From Azoarcus sp. (GTDB lineage Bacteria; Pseudomonadota; Gammaproteobacteria; Burkholderiales; Rhodocyclaceae), in contig JAISSY010000042.1 of assembly GCA_031272995.1 (NCBI GenBank), positions 1-64,000 on the forward strand: DNA of 64,000 nucleotides. Reading direction: 5' to 3'. This document shows positions 36,142 through 47,616 of the stretch, one piece after another; within the stretch, counting starts at the first letter, position 1; every line of letters starts with the position of its first letter. The translations under genes and the position numbers were made by a program. Below the pieces are notes generated by a model, which saw nothing but the letters and a program-made list of their open reading frames with translations, was not told where the DNA came from and ran no database searches.

Positions 36142-37422
36142 TCAACCCAACCCCGCGAACGCTTCCCGCGCCGCCGCGATTGTGGCGTCGATTTCCGCCT
36201 CGCCGTGCGCCGACGACACGAAACCGGCCTCGAACGCCGAGGGCGCGAAGGCGTGCCCCTGCGCCAGCATGGCGTGGAAGAAACGGTTGAAGCGCGGCTG
36301 ATCCATCGTCATCACTTCGGCGAACGAGCGCGGCGGTTCGGCGCGGAAGTAGAGGCCGAACATGCCGCCTACCGCGTCGGCGCTGAAAGCGACGCCGACG
36401 GCGCGCGCTGCTGCCGTCATGCCCTCGGTCAAACGGCGCGCGCTGGCGGCGAGTCGGTCGTAGAAACCCGGCGCGCGCGTCAGTTTGAGCGACGCCAAGC
36501 CCGCCGCCACCGCCACCGGGCTGCCGGAGAGCGTGCCCGCCTGATAGACCGGGCCGAGCGGGGCGATTTTTTCCATCACGTCGCGCCGTCCGCCGAAAGC
36601 GCCCACTGGCATGCCGCCGCCGATGACCTTGCCGAGCGTGACCAGATCGGGCTGGATGCCGAACAAGCCCTGCGCGCCCTGCGGGCCGACGCGAAAGCCG
36701 GTCATCACTTCGTCGAAAATCAGCAGCGCGCCGTATTGCGTGCACAAGCGGCGCAAGCCTTCGAGAAAGCCGGGCTGCGGACGCACCATGTTCATGTTGC
36801 CGGCCACCGGCTCGACGATGATGGCGGCGATGCCGTCGCCGTTGGCCTTGAAGGCCGCTTCGACCTGATCGAGATCGTTGTAGCCGAGCACGACGGTGTG
36901 ACGGGCGAAATCCGCCGGCACCCCGGCCGAGGACGGATTGCCGAAAGTGAGCATGCCGGAGCCGGCCTTCACCAGCAGGCTGTCGGCGTGGCCGTGGTAG
37001 CAGCCCTCGAACTTGACGATGGCGTCACGCCCGGTAAAGCCGCGCGCCAGACGGATGGCGCTCATCGTCGCCTCGGTGCCGGAATTGACCAAGCGCACCA
37101 TTTCCAGCGCCGGCAGCAGTTCGCAGAGCAGATCGGCCATCTCCACTTCGGCGGCGGTCGGCGCGCCGAAGGACAAGCCTTTCAATGCCGCCGCGCGCAC
37201 CGCTTCGACGATGGCCGGGTGCGCGTGTCCGGTAATCGCAGGGCCCCACGAGCCGACGTAGTCGATGTACTCGCGCCCGTCGGCGTCCCACACCCGCGCG
37301 CCCTCGGCGCGTTCGATGAAGCACGGCGTGCCGCCCACCGAGCGGAAAGCGCGCACGGGCGAATTGACGCCGCCGGGGGTGTGGCGTTGGGCTTGGGCGA
37401 AAAGGGTTTCGTTGCGGGTCAT
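36142..37422 (-). CDS. hemL: Glutamate-1-semialdehyde 2,1-aminomutase
   Basis: [70 protein letters not shown]. Confidence 0.97.
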   Translation of the reverse strand: MTRNETLFAQAQRHTPGGVNSPVRAFRSVGGTPCFIERAEGARVWDADGREYIDYVGSWGPAITGHAHPAIVEAVRAAALKGLSFGAPTAAEVEMADLLCELLPALEMVRLVNSGTEATMSAIRLARGFTGRDAIVKFEGCYHGHADSLLVKAGSGMLTFGNPSSAGVPADFARHTVVLGYNDLDQVEAAFKANGDGIAAIIVEPVAGNMNMVRPQPGFLEGLRRLCTQYGALLIFDEVMTGFRVGPQGAQGLFGIQPDLVTLGKVIGGGMPVGAFGGRRDVMEKIAPLGPVYQAGTLSGSPVAVAAGLASLKLTRAPGFYDRLAASARRLTEGMTAAARAVGVAFSADAVGGMFGLYFRAEPPRSFAEVMTMDQPRFNRFFHAMLAQGHAFAPSAFEAGFVSSAHGEAEIDATIAAAREAFAGLG

Positions 37423-37504
37423 GGCGGGCGTCCGATCCGAGTCTGAAAAGAGAAGGCGGGATTCTCGCCCCTGCCGCCGTGCCGCCGCAACCTTTGCGCC
37501 GCTC

Positions 37505-38161
37505 TCAGCGCTGGCGGAGCGCCCGGTACGCGGCTGCGCGTGCGGTCGGGTCGACGGCGCCGAAAACATCGGAAATCGACGCCACCAGATCCGCCCCGGC
37601 CGCGAACACCGTCGCGGCATTGTCGAGCGTGACGCCGCCGATGGCCGCCACCGCGACGTTCAACTCGCGCCGCGCCCGGCCGAGCAAATCGAAAGGCGCC
37701 CGCCGCGCCGCCGGCTTGGTGGGCGAGGCGAACATGGCGCCGAAAGCGACGTAATCCGCCCCCGCCGCTGCCGCCGCTTCGGCGCGCGACCATTCGTCGT
37801 AACACGACACGCCGAGAATGCGCCCCTCCCCCTGCGCGTCGAGGGCGCGTCGCGCCGCCGACAGGTTGCCGTCGTCGCGCCCGAGATGCACCCCGTCGGC
37901 ATCGATGTCGAGCGCCAACGCCAGATCGTCGTTGACGATCAACGGCACCCCGGCGGCGCGACACAGCGCCAACAAATCGGCGGCGCGTCGCCGCGCCTGC
38001 GACGCGGAAGCGTTCTTGTCGCGATACTGCATCAGCGCCGGACGGCCGGCGAGCACGAGCGCGACTCGCTCGCGCAGGGACGCATCGTCCATACCGTCGG
38101 GCGTAATTGCGTAAAGTCCACGCCACCGGGAACGCTTGTTTTCTTTTCTTTCTATTTCCAT
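37505..38161 (-). CDS. thiE: Thiamine-phosphate synthase
   Basis: [88 protein letters not shown]. Confidence 0.93.
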   Translation of the reverse strand: MEIERKENKRSRWRGLYAITPDGMDDASLRERVALVLAGRPALMQYRDKNASASQARRRAADLLALCRAAGVPLIVNDDLALALDIDADGVHLGRDDGNLSAARRALDAQGEGRILGVSCYDEWSRAEAAAAAGADYVAFGAMFASPTKPAARRAPFDLLGRARRELNVAVAAIGGVTLDNAATVFAAGADLVASISDVFGAVDPTARAAAYRALRQR

Positions 38162-38366
38162 TTCGAGTAAGCCGATTTCAAATACCCGCGCAAAAGATAC
38201 TCCCTCGTCGCCATTTGCATGTGGCAACGGTTTTCACTAATGCGCCGGGCGTCACTATCGAGGACTTAACCCTATATTGCGGAGTCTCTTTTGCGGTATG
38301 CTTGCCGACGATCGTAACAATTCAGTTCGTGGCACCTTTGGCGTCACGGATTCGGGGGCATAGTGC

Positions 38367-38753
38367 ATGGACCTGAGCGGACTCAAGGTGATGGTCATTG
38401 ACGACAGCAACACCATTCGGCGCAGCGCCGAGATATTCCTCAGTCAGGCTGGCTGTCAGGTGTTGCTTGCCGAAGACGGTTTCGACGCGCTGGCGAAAAT
38501 TACCGACCACCACCCTGACGTCATCTTCGTCGACATCATGATGCCCCGTCTCGATGGATACCAGACTTGCGCTCTCATCAAGAAAAACCCGAAACTGGCA
38601 AGAACGCCGGTAATCATGCTGTCCTCCAAGGACGGACTTTTCGATCGCGCCCGTGGGCGCATGGTGGGGTCGGACGAATATCTCACCAAACCTTTCACCA
38701 AAGACAGTCTGATCAAGGCGGTTTCCGAACATAGCGGCGGACGGCCGCGCTGA
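38367..38753 (+). CDS. pilG: Twitching motility response regulator PilG
   Basis: MDLSGLKVMVIDDSNTIRRSAEIFLSQAGCQVLLAEDGFDALAKITDHHPDVIFVDIMMPRLDGYQTCALIKKN. Confidence 0.93.
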   Translation: MDLSGLKVMVIDDSNTIRRSAEIFLSQAGCQVLLAEDGFDALAKITDHHPDVIFVDIMMPRLDGYQTCALIKKNPKLARTPVIMLSSKDGLFDRARGRMVGSDEYLTKPFTKDSLIKAVSEHSGGRPR

Positions 38754-38788
38754 AAGTCATTTGCAATACCCGATGGATAGAACAAACG

Positions 38789-39154
38789 ATGCCAATCAAA
38801 AAAATTCTCGTAGTCGACGATTCGCCCACTGAGCGACTGGCGTTGACCGAAGTCCTCGCTCGCAACGGCTACGAGGTCGTGACCGCCGAGAGCGGCGAGG
38901 ACGCGATCAGCAAAAGCCGCAGCGAAACGCCCGATTTGATCCTGATGGACGTGGTCATGCCCGGCATGAACGGCTATCAGGCCACCCGCACGATCTCGCG
39001 CTGGGAAACCACGCGCGGCATTCCGATCATCATGTGCACCAGCAAGGGACTGGAGACCGACAAAATCTGGGGAATGCGTCAGGGCGCATACGATTACATC
39101 GTCAAACCCCTCGATCACACTGCCCTGCTCGCCCGCATCAAGAGCATCGGATAA
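38789..39154 (+). CDS. pilH: Twitching motility response regulator PilH
   Basis: Receiver domain KILVVDDSPTERLALTEVLARNGYEVVTAESGEDAI...ILMDVVMPGMNGYQATRTI. Confidence 0.93.
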   Translation: MPIKKILVVDDSPTERLALTEVLARNGYEVVTAESGEDAISKSRSETPDLILMDVVMPGMNGYQATRTISRWETTRGIPIIMCTSKGLETDKIWGMRQGAYDYIVKPLDHTALLARIKSIG

Positions 39155-39160
39155 ACGCCC

Positions 39161-39676
39161 ATGTCCAAACGGATCAGCCTGCGCCAATTTCAGGAGAATC
39201 TGGCCCACCGATTGTCGGAGGCCGACACCGCCGACCGCCGGGGTCTGCTTGGCGTGCAGGCTGGCGAGGAAAACTGGCTGGTCTCCCTGCCGGAAGCGGG
39301 CGAAATCGTCACCCCGCCGGCCATGACCAGCGTGCCGCTTACCCACGAGTGGTATCGCGGTCTGGTCAACGTGCGCGGGGTACTGTACAGCGTGGTCGAT
39401 CTGTCGCGCTTCCACGACGGCCCGCTGGTTCAGGTACCCTCCATGCAGGCTCGTATGTTGCTGATCGGGGCGCGCCACGGGGTGCATAGCGCCATTCTGG
39501 TGTCACGTATGCTCGGTCTGCGCAACGACGACGATTTCGAACCCGACGCGGAATCTTCCGATCCGCGTCCTTGGGTAAGCATCCGTTTGCGCGATGCGAA
39601 CGGGCAATTGTGGCTGCGACTGGACGTGCCGCAGCTTTTGTCCAACAGTGTTTTTCTCGATGCGGGCATCAGCTAG
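39161..39676 (+). CDS. pilI: CheW-like protein PilI
   Basis: MSKRISLRQFQENLAHRLSEADTADRRGLLGVQAGEENWLVSLPEAGEI; between pilH and pilJ. Confidence 0.9.
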   Translation: MSKRISLRQFQENLAHRLSEADTADRRGLLGVQAGEENWLVSLPEAGEIVTPPAMTSVPLTHEWYRGLVNVRGVLYSVVDLSRFHDGPLVQVPSMQARMLLIGARHGVHSAILVSRMLGLRNDDDFEPDAESSDPRPWVSIRLRDANGQLWLRLDVPQLLSNSVFLDAGIS

Positions 39677-39766
39677 GGTCGCATCGAAAGTTTTGCAGAA
39701 GAATTCAATCTTCACGACGAACCATTTACTCAAATCAGTTAGTCTGCAACCGCGGCGGAGCAACAC

Positions 39767-41680
39767 ATGGCATTCAAGCTCTTCTCGAAAAAATCAGCCA
39801 CGCAAGAGGATCTTTCCGACAGCGCCCTTCAGGAGCGCCGGGAACACGGCTATCGTTCGACGACAGCGGAGCGTCTCGCCGCCGAAGCCGGCGAAGCCCC
39901 TCAGACGACATCCGGCAAGGTGCGTCCTCTGGCCTGGCTGTTCATCATTCTGGGTCTCTCCACGGCAGGGTTGATGGCCTACCAGAACTGGCGCGTCGGT
40001 ACCGTCGCGCAACAGGTTGCCGTCACCGGGGAACTTCAGGCGATTTCGCAGCAGATCGCCAAGGCGGGACAACTCGCCTTGCAGGGGCAGAACGACGCGT
40101 TCTCCGAACTGCGAAGCGCCCGCGACCGTTTCAACCGGTTGAAGGATTTGCTCGCTCAGGGCGGTGAAACCGACAGCGGTCGCACCCTGACCCCGGCCGA
40201 TCCTAGCGAACAACCCGAGTTGAACGCAGTCGACCAAAGCTGGCTGCTGATGGAACGGGACGTGCAGTTGATCGTCGACAACGAAAAGGCGCTCACCTCC
40301 TTCACCAATCCGCGCGGCGAGAGCATCGACGCGCTGCCGAAACTCGCCCGACTGGTGTTGGCGGTCAAAACGCCGGGCAGCAGTTCGCAGGACGTGCAGG
40401 AAGCGATGGCCAACGTGGTGAGCGACGACCTCATCCGCATGCTCATCACCGCCAAGGCGGCGAGCGACCGGCTTTCCACGCAAGCGACGGCGGTGTTCAA
40501 GGACGCCGGCGCGCTCGGCGACGCCTTCGCGCGCGCCGCGAGTTCGTCCAGCGTATTCTCGCTGGCCACGGCGGTCTGCGCGTTGGGCGCCTTGCTGGTG
40601 CTGATTCTGCTCACCAAGGTGTACAGCACCGAGATGAACGCCCGCCAAGCGAGTCTCGACCGGCAACGGCGACTCTCCGAGGACGAGCGCAATCACACTC
40701 AGGCCGCCATCCTTCGCCTGATGAACGAGATGGGCGACTTGGCCGACGGCGACTTGACCATCCGTACCACGGTGTCGGAAGACATCACCGGCGCCATCGC
40801 CGACTCGGTGAACTACACCATCGAGGAACTGGCGATGCTGGTGAGCCGGATCAACGACGCCGCCGGACGCGTGACCAACGCCACCCAAACCGCCCAACAC
40901 ACCTCGGCCGAACTGCTCGACGCCACCGAGCGTCAGTCGCACCAGATCGAGGAAGCCGGCGCCACCGTGCAGAACATGGCGCAACAGATGACCGAATCCT
41001 CCGAACGCGCCCTGCACACCGCGCAGGTGGCGCGCGCCTCGCTGGAATCGGCGCGCAAGGGCGCGGACGCGGTGGAAAACACCATCCGCGGCATGAACGC
41101 CATCCGCGAAAAGATTCAGGAAACCTCCAAGCGCATCAAGCGGCTGGGCGAATCCTCGCAAGAGATCGGCGAAATCGTGGAACTGATCTCGGACATTACC
41201 GAGCAAACCAACGTGCTGGCCCTTAACGCCGCCATTCAGGCGGCCTCCGCTGGCGAAGCGGGACGCGGCTTCACCGTGGTTGCGGAAGAAGTGCAGCGGC
41301 TAGCCGAACGTTCGGCGGAAGCCACCAAGCAGATCGCCGCCATCGTGAAGACGATTCAGACCGACACCCAAGACGCCGTGGGCGCCATGGAAAACGCCAC
41401 CCGCGACGTGGTCGAGGGCGCGCGCCTGTCGGACGCCGCCGGTCAGGCGCTGGCCGAAATGGGGCAAGTCTCCATGGACGCCGCCCACCTGATCGAACAA
41501 ATCTCCGGCGACACGCAGAGTCAGGCCGCCGAGGCCACCCGCGTCGCGGAGTCGATGAAGGACATTCTCGCTATTACGGAACAGACGACACACGGCACCA
41601 AGCAGACGGCGGAATCGGTCGGCCAGCTTGCCGACCTCGCCATCGAGCTGAAAGGCTCGGTCTCCGGCTTCAAGGTTTGA
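39767..41680 (+). CDS. pilJ: Methyl-accepting chemotaxis protein PilJ
   Basis: Two TM segments, HAMP-like region, MCP hairpin [48 protein letters not shown]. Confidence 0.95.
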   Translation: MAFKLFSKKSATQEDLSDSALQERREHGYRSTTAERLAAEAGEAPQTTSGKVRPLAWLFIILGLSTAGLMAYQNWRVGTVAQQVAVTGELQAISQQIAKAGQLALQGQNDAFSELRSARDRFNRLKDLLAQGGETDSGRTLTPADPSEQPELNAVDQSWLLMERDVQLIVDNEKALTSFTNPRGESIDALPKLARLVLAVKTPGSSSQDVQEAMANVVSDDLIRMLITAKAASDRLSTQATAVFKDAGALGDAFARAASSSSVFSLATAVCALGALLVLILLTKVYSTEMNARQASLDRQRRLSEDERNHTQAAILRLMNEMGDLADGDLTIRTTVSEDITGAIADSVNYTIEELAMLVSRINDAAGRVTNATQTAQHTSAELLDATERQSHQIEEAGATVQNMAQQMTESSERALHTAQVARASLESARKGADAVENTIRGMNAIREKIQETSKRIKRLGESSQEIGEIVELISDITEQTNVLALNAAIQAASAGEAGRGFTVVAEEVQRLAERSAEATKQIAAIVKTIQTDTQDAVGAMENATRDVVEGARLSDAAGQALAEMGQVSMDAAHLIEQISGDTQSQAAEATRVAESMKDILAITEQTTHGTKQTAESVGQLADLAIELKGSVSGFKV

Positions 41681-41706
41681 ACAGGATCTAGCACGGGATT
41701 GCATCC

Positions 41707-44700
41707 ATGACGCAAGCCAATGAACCGGATCTCGGGCCGCTGACCTGGGTCAAGGGCGAAATCGACCAAGCGCTGTCGCAAGCCAGCGACAGCCTCAAGA
41801 GCGCGGGCGAAGCGGGCGCCGACGGCCCCGCGAAAGTCCAGTTCGCCCAGACGCATTTGCATCAGGCGCACGGCGCGCTGTCCATCATCGGTCTCGACGG
41901 CCTCACCAAGTTCGTCGCGGCGCTCGATTTGTTCCTCGCCGCGTTGTCGCGCGGCGAATTGCCCATCGACGACGAGCGTATCGCGCTCGGTCGCCGCGCG
42001 CTGGCCAGCATCGGCAATTATCTCGACGAACTCTCCCACGGCGCCCCCGATCAACCCTTGCGTCTGTTGCCGCTCTATCGGGAACTGGTCGTCGCGCGCG
42101 GCGAAGCCGCGCCGAACGCCGCCGATCTTTTCTTCCCCGATCTGAGCGTTCGCATTCCCCGCCGCAGCGGCGCCCCGGAACTCGACAAGGCGCAGCGCCA
42201 GAATCAGCGTCGCACCATGCGGCTGGGCTTCCAGCGCGGCCTGCTCGACTGGCTGCGTCATTCCGACGCCAGTCACGTCGACGCCATGCGCACCGCGCTG
42301 GCCGGACTCGAAGTCTCCGAAGACAACCCCGGCATGCGCGCCCTGTGGTGGGCCGGACAGGCGTTCATCGACACGCTCGGCGACGTGCCGTCCGAGGAAT
42401 TGCCCGCCGCCAAGCACCTGCTCTCGCGCATCGAAGGGTTGTTGCGTCACGCCGGCGATACGCCGCAAGTGCTGCCCGAACGCCTGCTGCGCGAAATGCT
42501 CTACGAAGTCGCCAGCCATCCGGCCAACACCCCGGTTCAGCAAGCCGTTCACAAAGCGTGGCAACTCGACGGACTGATTCCGGAAGAAGGCGCCACCGTC
42601 AGCGATCTGCCGCTGGCGCCGCTACTCGAAGATCTGCACGAACGCCTCTCCGCCATCAAGGAAGAATGGAACACCTTCGGCGAACAGGGCGCGACGGCGC
42701 TGCCGGAGTTCACCGCCCGGCTCGACGAGTTCGCCAAAGCCACCGCCACGCTCGGCCGCCCGGTGCTCAACCGGCTGCTTAACGGCGCGCGCCGTTTCAT
42801 CGTCTGGCTCAGTTCCAATCCACAACGCTATTCCGAACCGATCGCGCTCGAATTCGCCGCCGCGCTGCTGCTGGCGGAATCTGCGCTCGACCATAGCGTG
42901 CCCGACCCCGGCTTCCAAAGTCAGGTCGGCGACGAACTGGCGCGGCTTGAAGCGCTGGCGCGCGGCGAAGAAGTCTCCGCCGCGCCAAGCGAAGCCGGCG
43001 TCGAATCCGCGCGGCGGCAGCAGGAAAAAGACGCGCTGGCGCAGTTGTCGCGCGAAATCCTGCTCAGCCTCGCCACTATCGAGCAAACGCTCGACGATTT
43101 CTTCCGCGACCACTCGAAGCGCGCGCCGCTGGAAAACCTTTCCGCGCCGCTGCACCAGATCGAAGGCGCGCTCACCATGCTTGGCGAAACCGAAGCCATC
43201 GCATTGGTGCAGGAAGCCGGCAAAACCATCGCCCGACTCTCGCAAGAAAACGCGCCCATCGAGGACAGCGAACTGACCGAACTGGCGCGCCGCTTCTCCG
43301 CCCTCGGCTTCTTCATCCAGTCGCTGCAATACGGACGCGGCTCCGTCCAGCAATATCTCGAACCGGAAACCGCCGCCAAACCGCGCGTGACGGACATCGA
43401 ACTGCCCGAACTGCCCGACATTCCCGCTGCTCCGTCGCAAGCGCCGAGCAAGGAAGTCGTCGCTCCGTCCGACGGCATCGAAACCTTCCCGAGTTTCGAG
43501 ATCGAAACCGAGCCGCTGCCGATTCCCGAATCGCAAGAAACGCCGGTTCCCATCCCGCCGCCCACCGCTGAAACGCAGCGGCTGGCCGAAGCGCCCAAGG
43601 AAGAACTCGACGCCGAACTGCTCTCCATCTTCATCGAGGAAGCGCGCGAGGTGCTGGAACGCTGCGGCGAAAATCTCGCCCTGCTGCGCGACGCGCCTGA
43701 AAACCGCGACTACCTCACCGAAATCCGCCGTGGCTTCCACACCCTCAAGGGCAGCGGCCGCATGGTGGGCTTGTCCGAACTCGGCGAGGCCGCTTGGGGG
43801 TTGGAGCAGACTTTCAACCGCTGGCTGCAACTCGAATGGCAGGTCACGCCGGCGCTGCTGCAACTGATCGAAGTGGCGCACCGCGAATTCGGCGAATGGG
43901 TGACGCAAATCGACGTCCGCAACGAATACTCGCGCGACGTGACGGGTTTGCTGGCCGAAGCCGAACGTCTGCGCAACAGCGACACGCCTATCGAGGCTCC
44001 CGCCCCCGCCGCCGCTTTCAGGAAAAAGAAAGAGAAAGCCGGCAAACAATCCGCCACGCCCAAGAAGGCCAAGAGCGATCTGATCGACACCTCGCTCGAA
44101 CCCTTCGACATCGTTTTCGAGGTCACCGAACCGCCCGCCGAACCTGAAACGTCCGCCGAGCAACAGGTCGAACGCGAACCCGGCCCAGCCGACGACGTGG
44201 ACTTCGAACTCGACGACTCCGATCTGATTGAACTGAGCGACAGTTCGGTTCCCGCCAGTTCCGTCCCAGACGAACCGCCGGTCGTGGAAGAGCCGCCGCT
44301 CGAACTCGAGGCGTTCGACCTCTCCGAATTCCAGCCTGCCGCGCCGCAGCCCGAACCGGAACCGACGCCCGAACCCGGGCTTCAACCCGAATCGCAGGCG
44401 GAACCCGTCGCGGAGCCGACTCCCGAGCCAACCGAACCCGAACCCGAACCCGAACCTGTCGCCGAGGCCGAAGCGGACGAAACGCCCACGCCCGCCATCC
44501 AGATACCCGACATACCCAAGTTCGAACCGTTCAAGTTCGAGCCTTTCAAGTTCGAGCCGTTCGAACCGACGCCGACGCCCGCAGTCGAAGAAAGCGCCCA
44601 AGTCGACATCGAAGCGCACGTCGAACCCGCCGCAGAAACCGTCGAACCGTTGCAGGAAACCGAACCTCAGGCATCGACGACGGGCGCGGGCGATTCCGAC

Positions 44701-47556
44701 ACGATACACATCGGCGACGTCGAAATTTCGCGCGCGCTGTTCGAGCTTTACGTCGCCGAAGCGCAAACGCACATCGCCACGCTGCATCAGGAATTCGACC
44801 ATCTCTCCGCCAATCCGACGCTGCTCTTGCAGGAAACGGCCTTGCGCGCCGCGCACTCCTGCGCCGGCATCTCCGGCACCGCGCACTGCACGCCGCTGTT
44901 TACGCTCGGGCGCGCGCTGGAGCACGCGCAGCAACGCATCTTCGACCAAAAACGTCCGCCGACTTCCTCCGAACTCGATCTGCTCAAGTCCGCCACCAAC
45001 GCGCTCGATTCGATGCTGACCGAGGTCATCGGCCTGCGGATGCCGTTGGAAACACCCGAACTGGTGGCGCAACTCGACACCGTCGGACATGCGGAAGAAG
45101 CCAGCGCCAGCGTCGTGCAAGCGCCGGAAGAAGAAACTCTTGCCGAAGCCGTGGCGCAAGCCGTCTCCGACGCCACCAAGTCCAAGGCCAGAGCGAAACA
45201 GCCCGGGGACGAGCCGCCGGAACTGCGCGACGAAATCGACGTTCAACTCCTGCCGATCTTCCTCGAAGAAGCGCACGAACTGCTCGACGGCCTGCACTCC
45301 GCCCTGCGCGGCTGGCACGACGACGCTTCCAACAGCGAGTTGCCCAAGGTCGTCAAACGGCAGTTGCACACCCTCAAGGGCAGCGCGCGCATGGCCGGTG
45401 CCATGACGCTGGGCAACCAGCTCCACCAGATCGAAACCCGCATCGACGCGGCGCCGACCGACGAGCGCGAAGTTCCCGCCTTCATCGAAGAAATCGCTTC
45501 CGATCTCGACGCCGCCGAACAACTAATTGGCGCGCTCTCCAGCGAACAACCCGCCCCCACCGCCGAAGCGCCGGCGGAGAAGCCGAAATCCACGCCGCGC
45601 AAACGCAGAGCGGGCGAATCCTCCGTCGCCCCCGCCGTGGTGCTGTTCCCCGGCGGCAAGCCGGTCATGCCGGTATCGGCGCCCGCCGTCACGTCCACCG
45701 CGCCCACCGAGAGCGAATTCGCCACCGCCGCGCTACGCGTGCGGGCGGAACTGGTCGACAACTTCGTCAACGACGCCAGCGAAATCGGCGTCGCCCGTAC
45801 CCGCATCGAAGGCGAATTGCGGCAACTGCGCCGCAGCATGCTCGACCTCACCGAGAACGTCATCCGCCTGCGCAACCAGTTGCGCGAAATCGAACTGCAA
45901 GCCGACGTGCAGATGCAGACGCGCATGGCGCAGGCCGAAAGCACCCACGCCGAGTTCGACCCGCTCGAGATGGACCGTTACACGCGCCTGCAGGAATTGA
46001 CGCGGATGATGGCCGAGAGCGTCAACGACGTCACCACCGTGCAGCAAACCCTGCTGAAGAACCTCGACAGCGCCGACTTCGCGTTGCACAGTCAGGCGCG
46101 CACGACGCGCGAACTGCAACAGGCGCTGATGCAGGTGCGCATGGTGCCGTTCGACAGCCTCGCCGTGCGCCTGTACCGCATCGTGCGGCAAAGCGCCAAG
46201 GAACTCGGCAAGCGCGCCAACCTCGACATGCGCGGCGGCGGCATCGAAATCGACCGCAGCGTGCTCGAACACATCGTCGCGCCGCTCGAACACCTGTTGC
46301 GCAACGCGCTGTCGCACGGCATCGAATCGCCGGAAGAACGGCGCGCCAAGGGCAAACCGGAACTCGGCCAAATCACTTTGACCACGCGGCAGGAAGGCAA
46401 CGAAATCGTCATCGAACTGGCCGACGACGGCGCCGGTTTGAACTACGAGCGCATCGCCGAACGCGCCCGCGAACGCGGCCTGCTCGGGGCGGACGAAACC
46501 GCCGACGAACGCCGGCTGGCGAATCTGATTTTCGTGCCCGGCTTCTCCACCGCGTCCGAAGTCACCGCCGTCTCCGGACGCGGCGTCGGCATGGACGTGG
46601 TGAAGGCCGAAACCGCCGCAGTCGGCGGACGGGTGGACGTCTCCACCACGCCGGGCGCCGGCACCATGTTCAGCATCTTCCTGCCGCTGACGCTGGCGGT
46701 GACGCAGGCGCTGCTGGTGCGCTCCGGCGGACACCTCTACGCGATTCCCGCCAGCATGATTTCGCAGGTGATGGAACTGAAGGCCGACACGGTCGAGCAC
46801 ATCCGTCAAATCGGCAGCTACGAATGGATGGGGCAGCAGTACGACTACCACTACCTGCCGAACCTGTTGGGCAACGCCGCCGTGCGTCCGGAAATCGGCC
46901 GTTACAGTTGGGTGCTGCTGCTGCACTCCGGCTCGCAGGCGCTGGCGCTGCACGTCGACGCCCTGCGCGGCCATCAGGAAATCATCGTCAAGAACGCCGG
47001 GCCGCAACTGACGCGCATCGCCGGCATGTCGGGCGCCACCGTGCTCGGCAATGGCGAAATCGTCCTCATCATCAACCCGGTGGCGATGGTCAGCCGCGAA
47101 ATCATCTACGGCCAGACGCAAAAAGCCGCCGCGGCAGAAGCCGAAGCCGCCGGGGTGGCGACGCTGCCGCCGCCCGCGCCGGTGCACGAGCCGACGGTAA
47201 TGGTGGTCGACGATTCGCTCACCGTGCGCAAGATCACCAGCCGCCTGCTCGAGCGCGAGGGTTACAAAGTCATTACCGCCAAAGACGGGGTCGACGCCAT
47301 CGAGTCGCTGATCGACAACGTCCCCGACGTCATCCTCTCCGACATCGAAATGCCGCGTATGGACGGGTTCGACTTCGTGCGCAACATTCGCGCCGACGAA
47401 CGGCTGAAATCCGTGCCGGTGATCATGATTACCTCGCGGCTGGCGGACAAGCACCGCGACTATGCGATGGAGATCGGCGCCAACCACTATCTCGGCAAGC
47501 CGTATCAGGAAGAAGAACTGCTCGACCTGATCGCCAAATACGCGCGTCGCGGCTGA
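41707..47556 (+). CDS. pilL: CheA-type hybrid histidine kinase PilL/ChpA with multiple Hpt domains and C-terminal receiver
   Basis: 1949 aa; two HTLKGS Hpt sites, HATPase (VAPLEHLLRNALSHGIESPEERRAKGK), CheW-like domain, receiver VMVVDDSLTVRKITSRLLEREGYKV. Confidence 0.96.
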   Translation: MTQANEPDLGPLTWVKGEIDQALSQASDSLKSAGEAGADGPAKVQFAQTHLHQAHGALSIIGLDGLTKFVAALDLFLAALSRGELPIDDERIALGRRALASIGNYLDELSHGAPDQPLRLLPLYRELVVARGEAAPNAADLFFPDLSVRIPRRSGAPELDKAQRQNQRRTMRLGFQRGLLDWLRHSDASHVDAMRTALAGLEVSEDNPGMRALWWAGQAFIDTLGDVPSEELPAAKHLLSRIEGLLRHAGDTPQVLPERLLREMLYEVASHPANTPVQQAVHKAWQLDGLIPEEGATVSDLPLAPLLEDLHERLSAIKEEWNTFGEQGATALPEFTARLDEFAKATATLGRPVLNRLLNGARRFIVWLSSNPQRYSEPIALEFAAALLLAESALDHSVPDPGFQSQVGDELARLEALARGEEVSAAPSEAGVESARRQQEKDALAQLSREILLSLATIEQTLDDFFRDHSKRAPLENLSAPLHQIEGALTMLGETEAIALVQEAGKTIARLSQENAPIEDSELTELARRFSALGFFIQSLQYGRGSVQQYLEPETAAKPRVTDIELPELPDIPAAPSQAPSKEVVAPSDGIETFPSFEIETEPLPIPESQETPVPIPPPTAETQRLAEAPKEELDAELLSIFIEEAREVLERCGENLALLRDAPENRDYLTEIRRGFHTLKGSGRMVGLSELGEAAWGLEQTFNRWLQLEWQVTPALLQLIEVAHREFGEWVTQIDVRNEYSRDVTGLLAEAERLRNSDTPIEAPAPAAAFRKKKEKAGKQSATPKKAKSDLIDTSLEPFDIVFEVTEPPAEPETSAEQQVEREPGPADDVDFELDDSDLIELSDSSVPASSVPDEPPVVEEPPLELEAFDLSEFQPAAPQPEPEPTPEPGLQPESQAEPVAEPTPEPTEPEPEPEPVAEAEADETPTPAIQIPDIPKFEPFKFEPFKFEPFEPTPTPAVEESAQVDIEAHVEPAAETVEPLQETEPQASTTGAGDSDTIHIGDVEISRALFELYVAEAQTHIATLHQEFDHLSANPTLLLQETALRAAHSCAGISGTAHCTPLFTLGRALEHAQQRIFDQKRPPTSSELDLLKSATNALDSMLTEVIGLRMPLETPELVAQLDTVGHAEEASASVVQAPEEETLAEAVAQAVSDATKSKARAKQPGDEPPELRDEIDVQLLPIFLEEAHELLDGLHSALRGWHDDASNSELPKVVKRQLHTLKGSARMAGAMTLGNQLHQIETRIDAAPTDEREVPAFIEEIASDLDAAEQLIGALSSEQPAPTAEAPAEKPKSTPRKRRAGESSVAPAVVLFPGGKPVMPVSAPAVTSTAPTESEFATAALRVRAELVDNFVNDASEIGVARTRIEGELRQLRRSMLDLTENVIRLRNQLREIELQADVQMQTRMAQAESTHAEFDPLEMDRYTRLQELTRMMAESVNDVTTVQQTLLKNLDSADFALHSQARTTRELQQALMQVRMVPFDSLAVRLYRIVRQSAKELGKRANLDMRGGGIEIDRSVLEHIVAPLEHLLRNALSHGIESPEERRAKGKPELGQITLTTRQEGNEIVIELADDGAGLNYERIAERARERGLLGADETADERRLANLIFVPGFSTASEVTAVSGRGVGMDVVKAETAAVGGRVDVSTTPGAGTMFSIFLPLTLAVTQALLVRSGGHLYAIPASMISQVMELKADTVEHIRQIGSYEWMGQQYDYHYLPNLLGNAAVRPEIGRYSWVLLLHSGSQALALHVDALRGHQEIIVKNAGPQLTRIAGMSGATVLGNGEIVLIINPVAMVSREIIYGQTQKAAAAEAEAAGVATLPPPAPVHEPTVMVVDDSLTVRKITSRLLEREGYKVITAKDGVDAIESLIDNVPDVILSDIEMPRMDGFDFVRNIRADERLKSVPVIMITSRLADKHRDYAMEIGANHYLGKPYQEEELLDLIAKYARRG
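44518..44572 (+). repeat. Short tandem repeat encoding (FKFEP)n in the PilL linker
   Basis: aagttcgaaccgttcaagttcgagcctttcaagttcgagccgttcgaaccg; Pro/Glu-rich linker upstream. Confidence 0.7.
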
Positions 47557-47616
47557 TTGGGCGCGGCGTTCCAATTCGCACACGACGCGCCCGCAATGGC
47601 GCGTAAAATGCCGGGC

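Noticed and set aside
38162-38366. Possible TPP riboswitch upstream of thiE
   Set aside because: No THI-box-like conserved sequence could be seen in the thiE/pilG intergenic region.
42622-45522. 966-aa minus-strand ORF opposite pilL
   Set aside because: Gly/Phe/Arg-rich antisense artefact of pilL codon bias.
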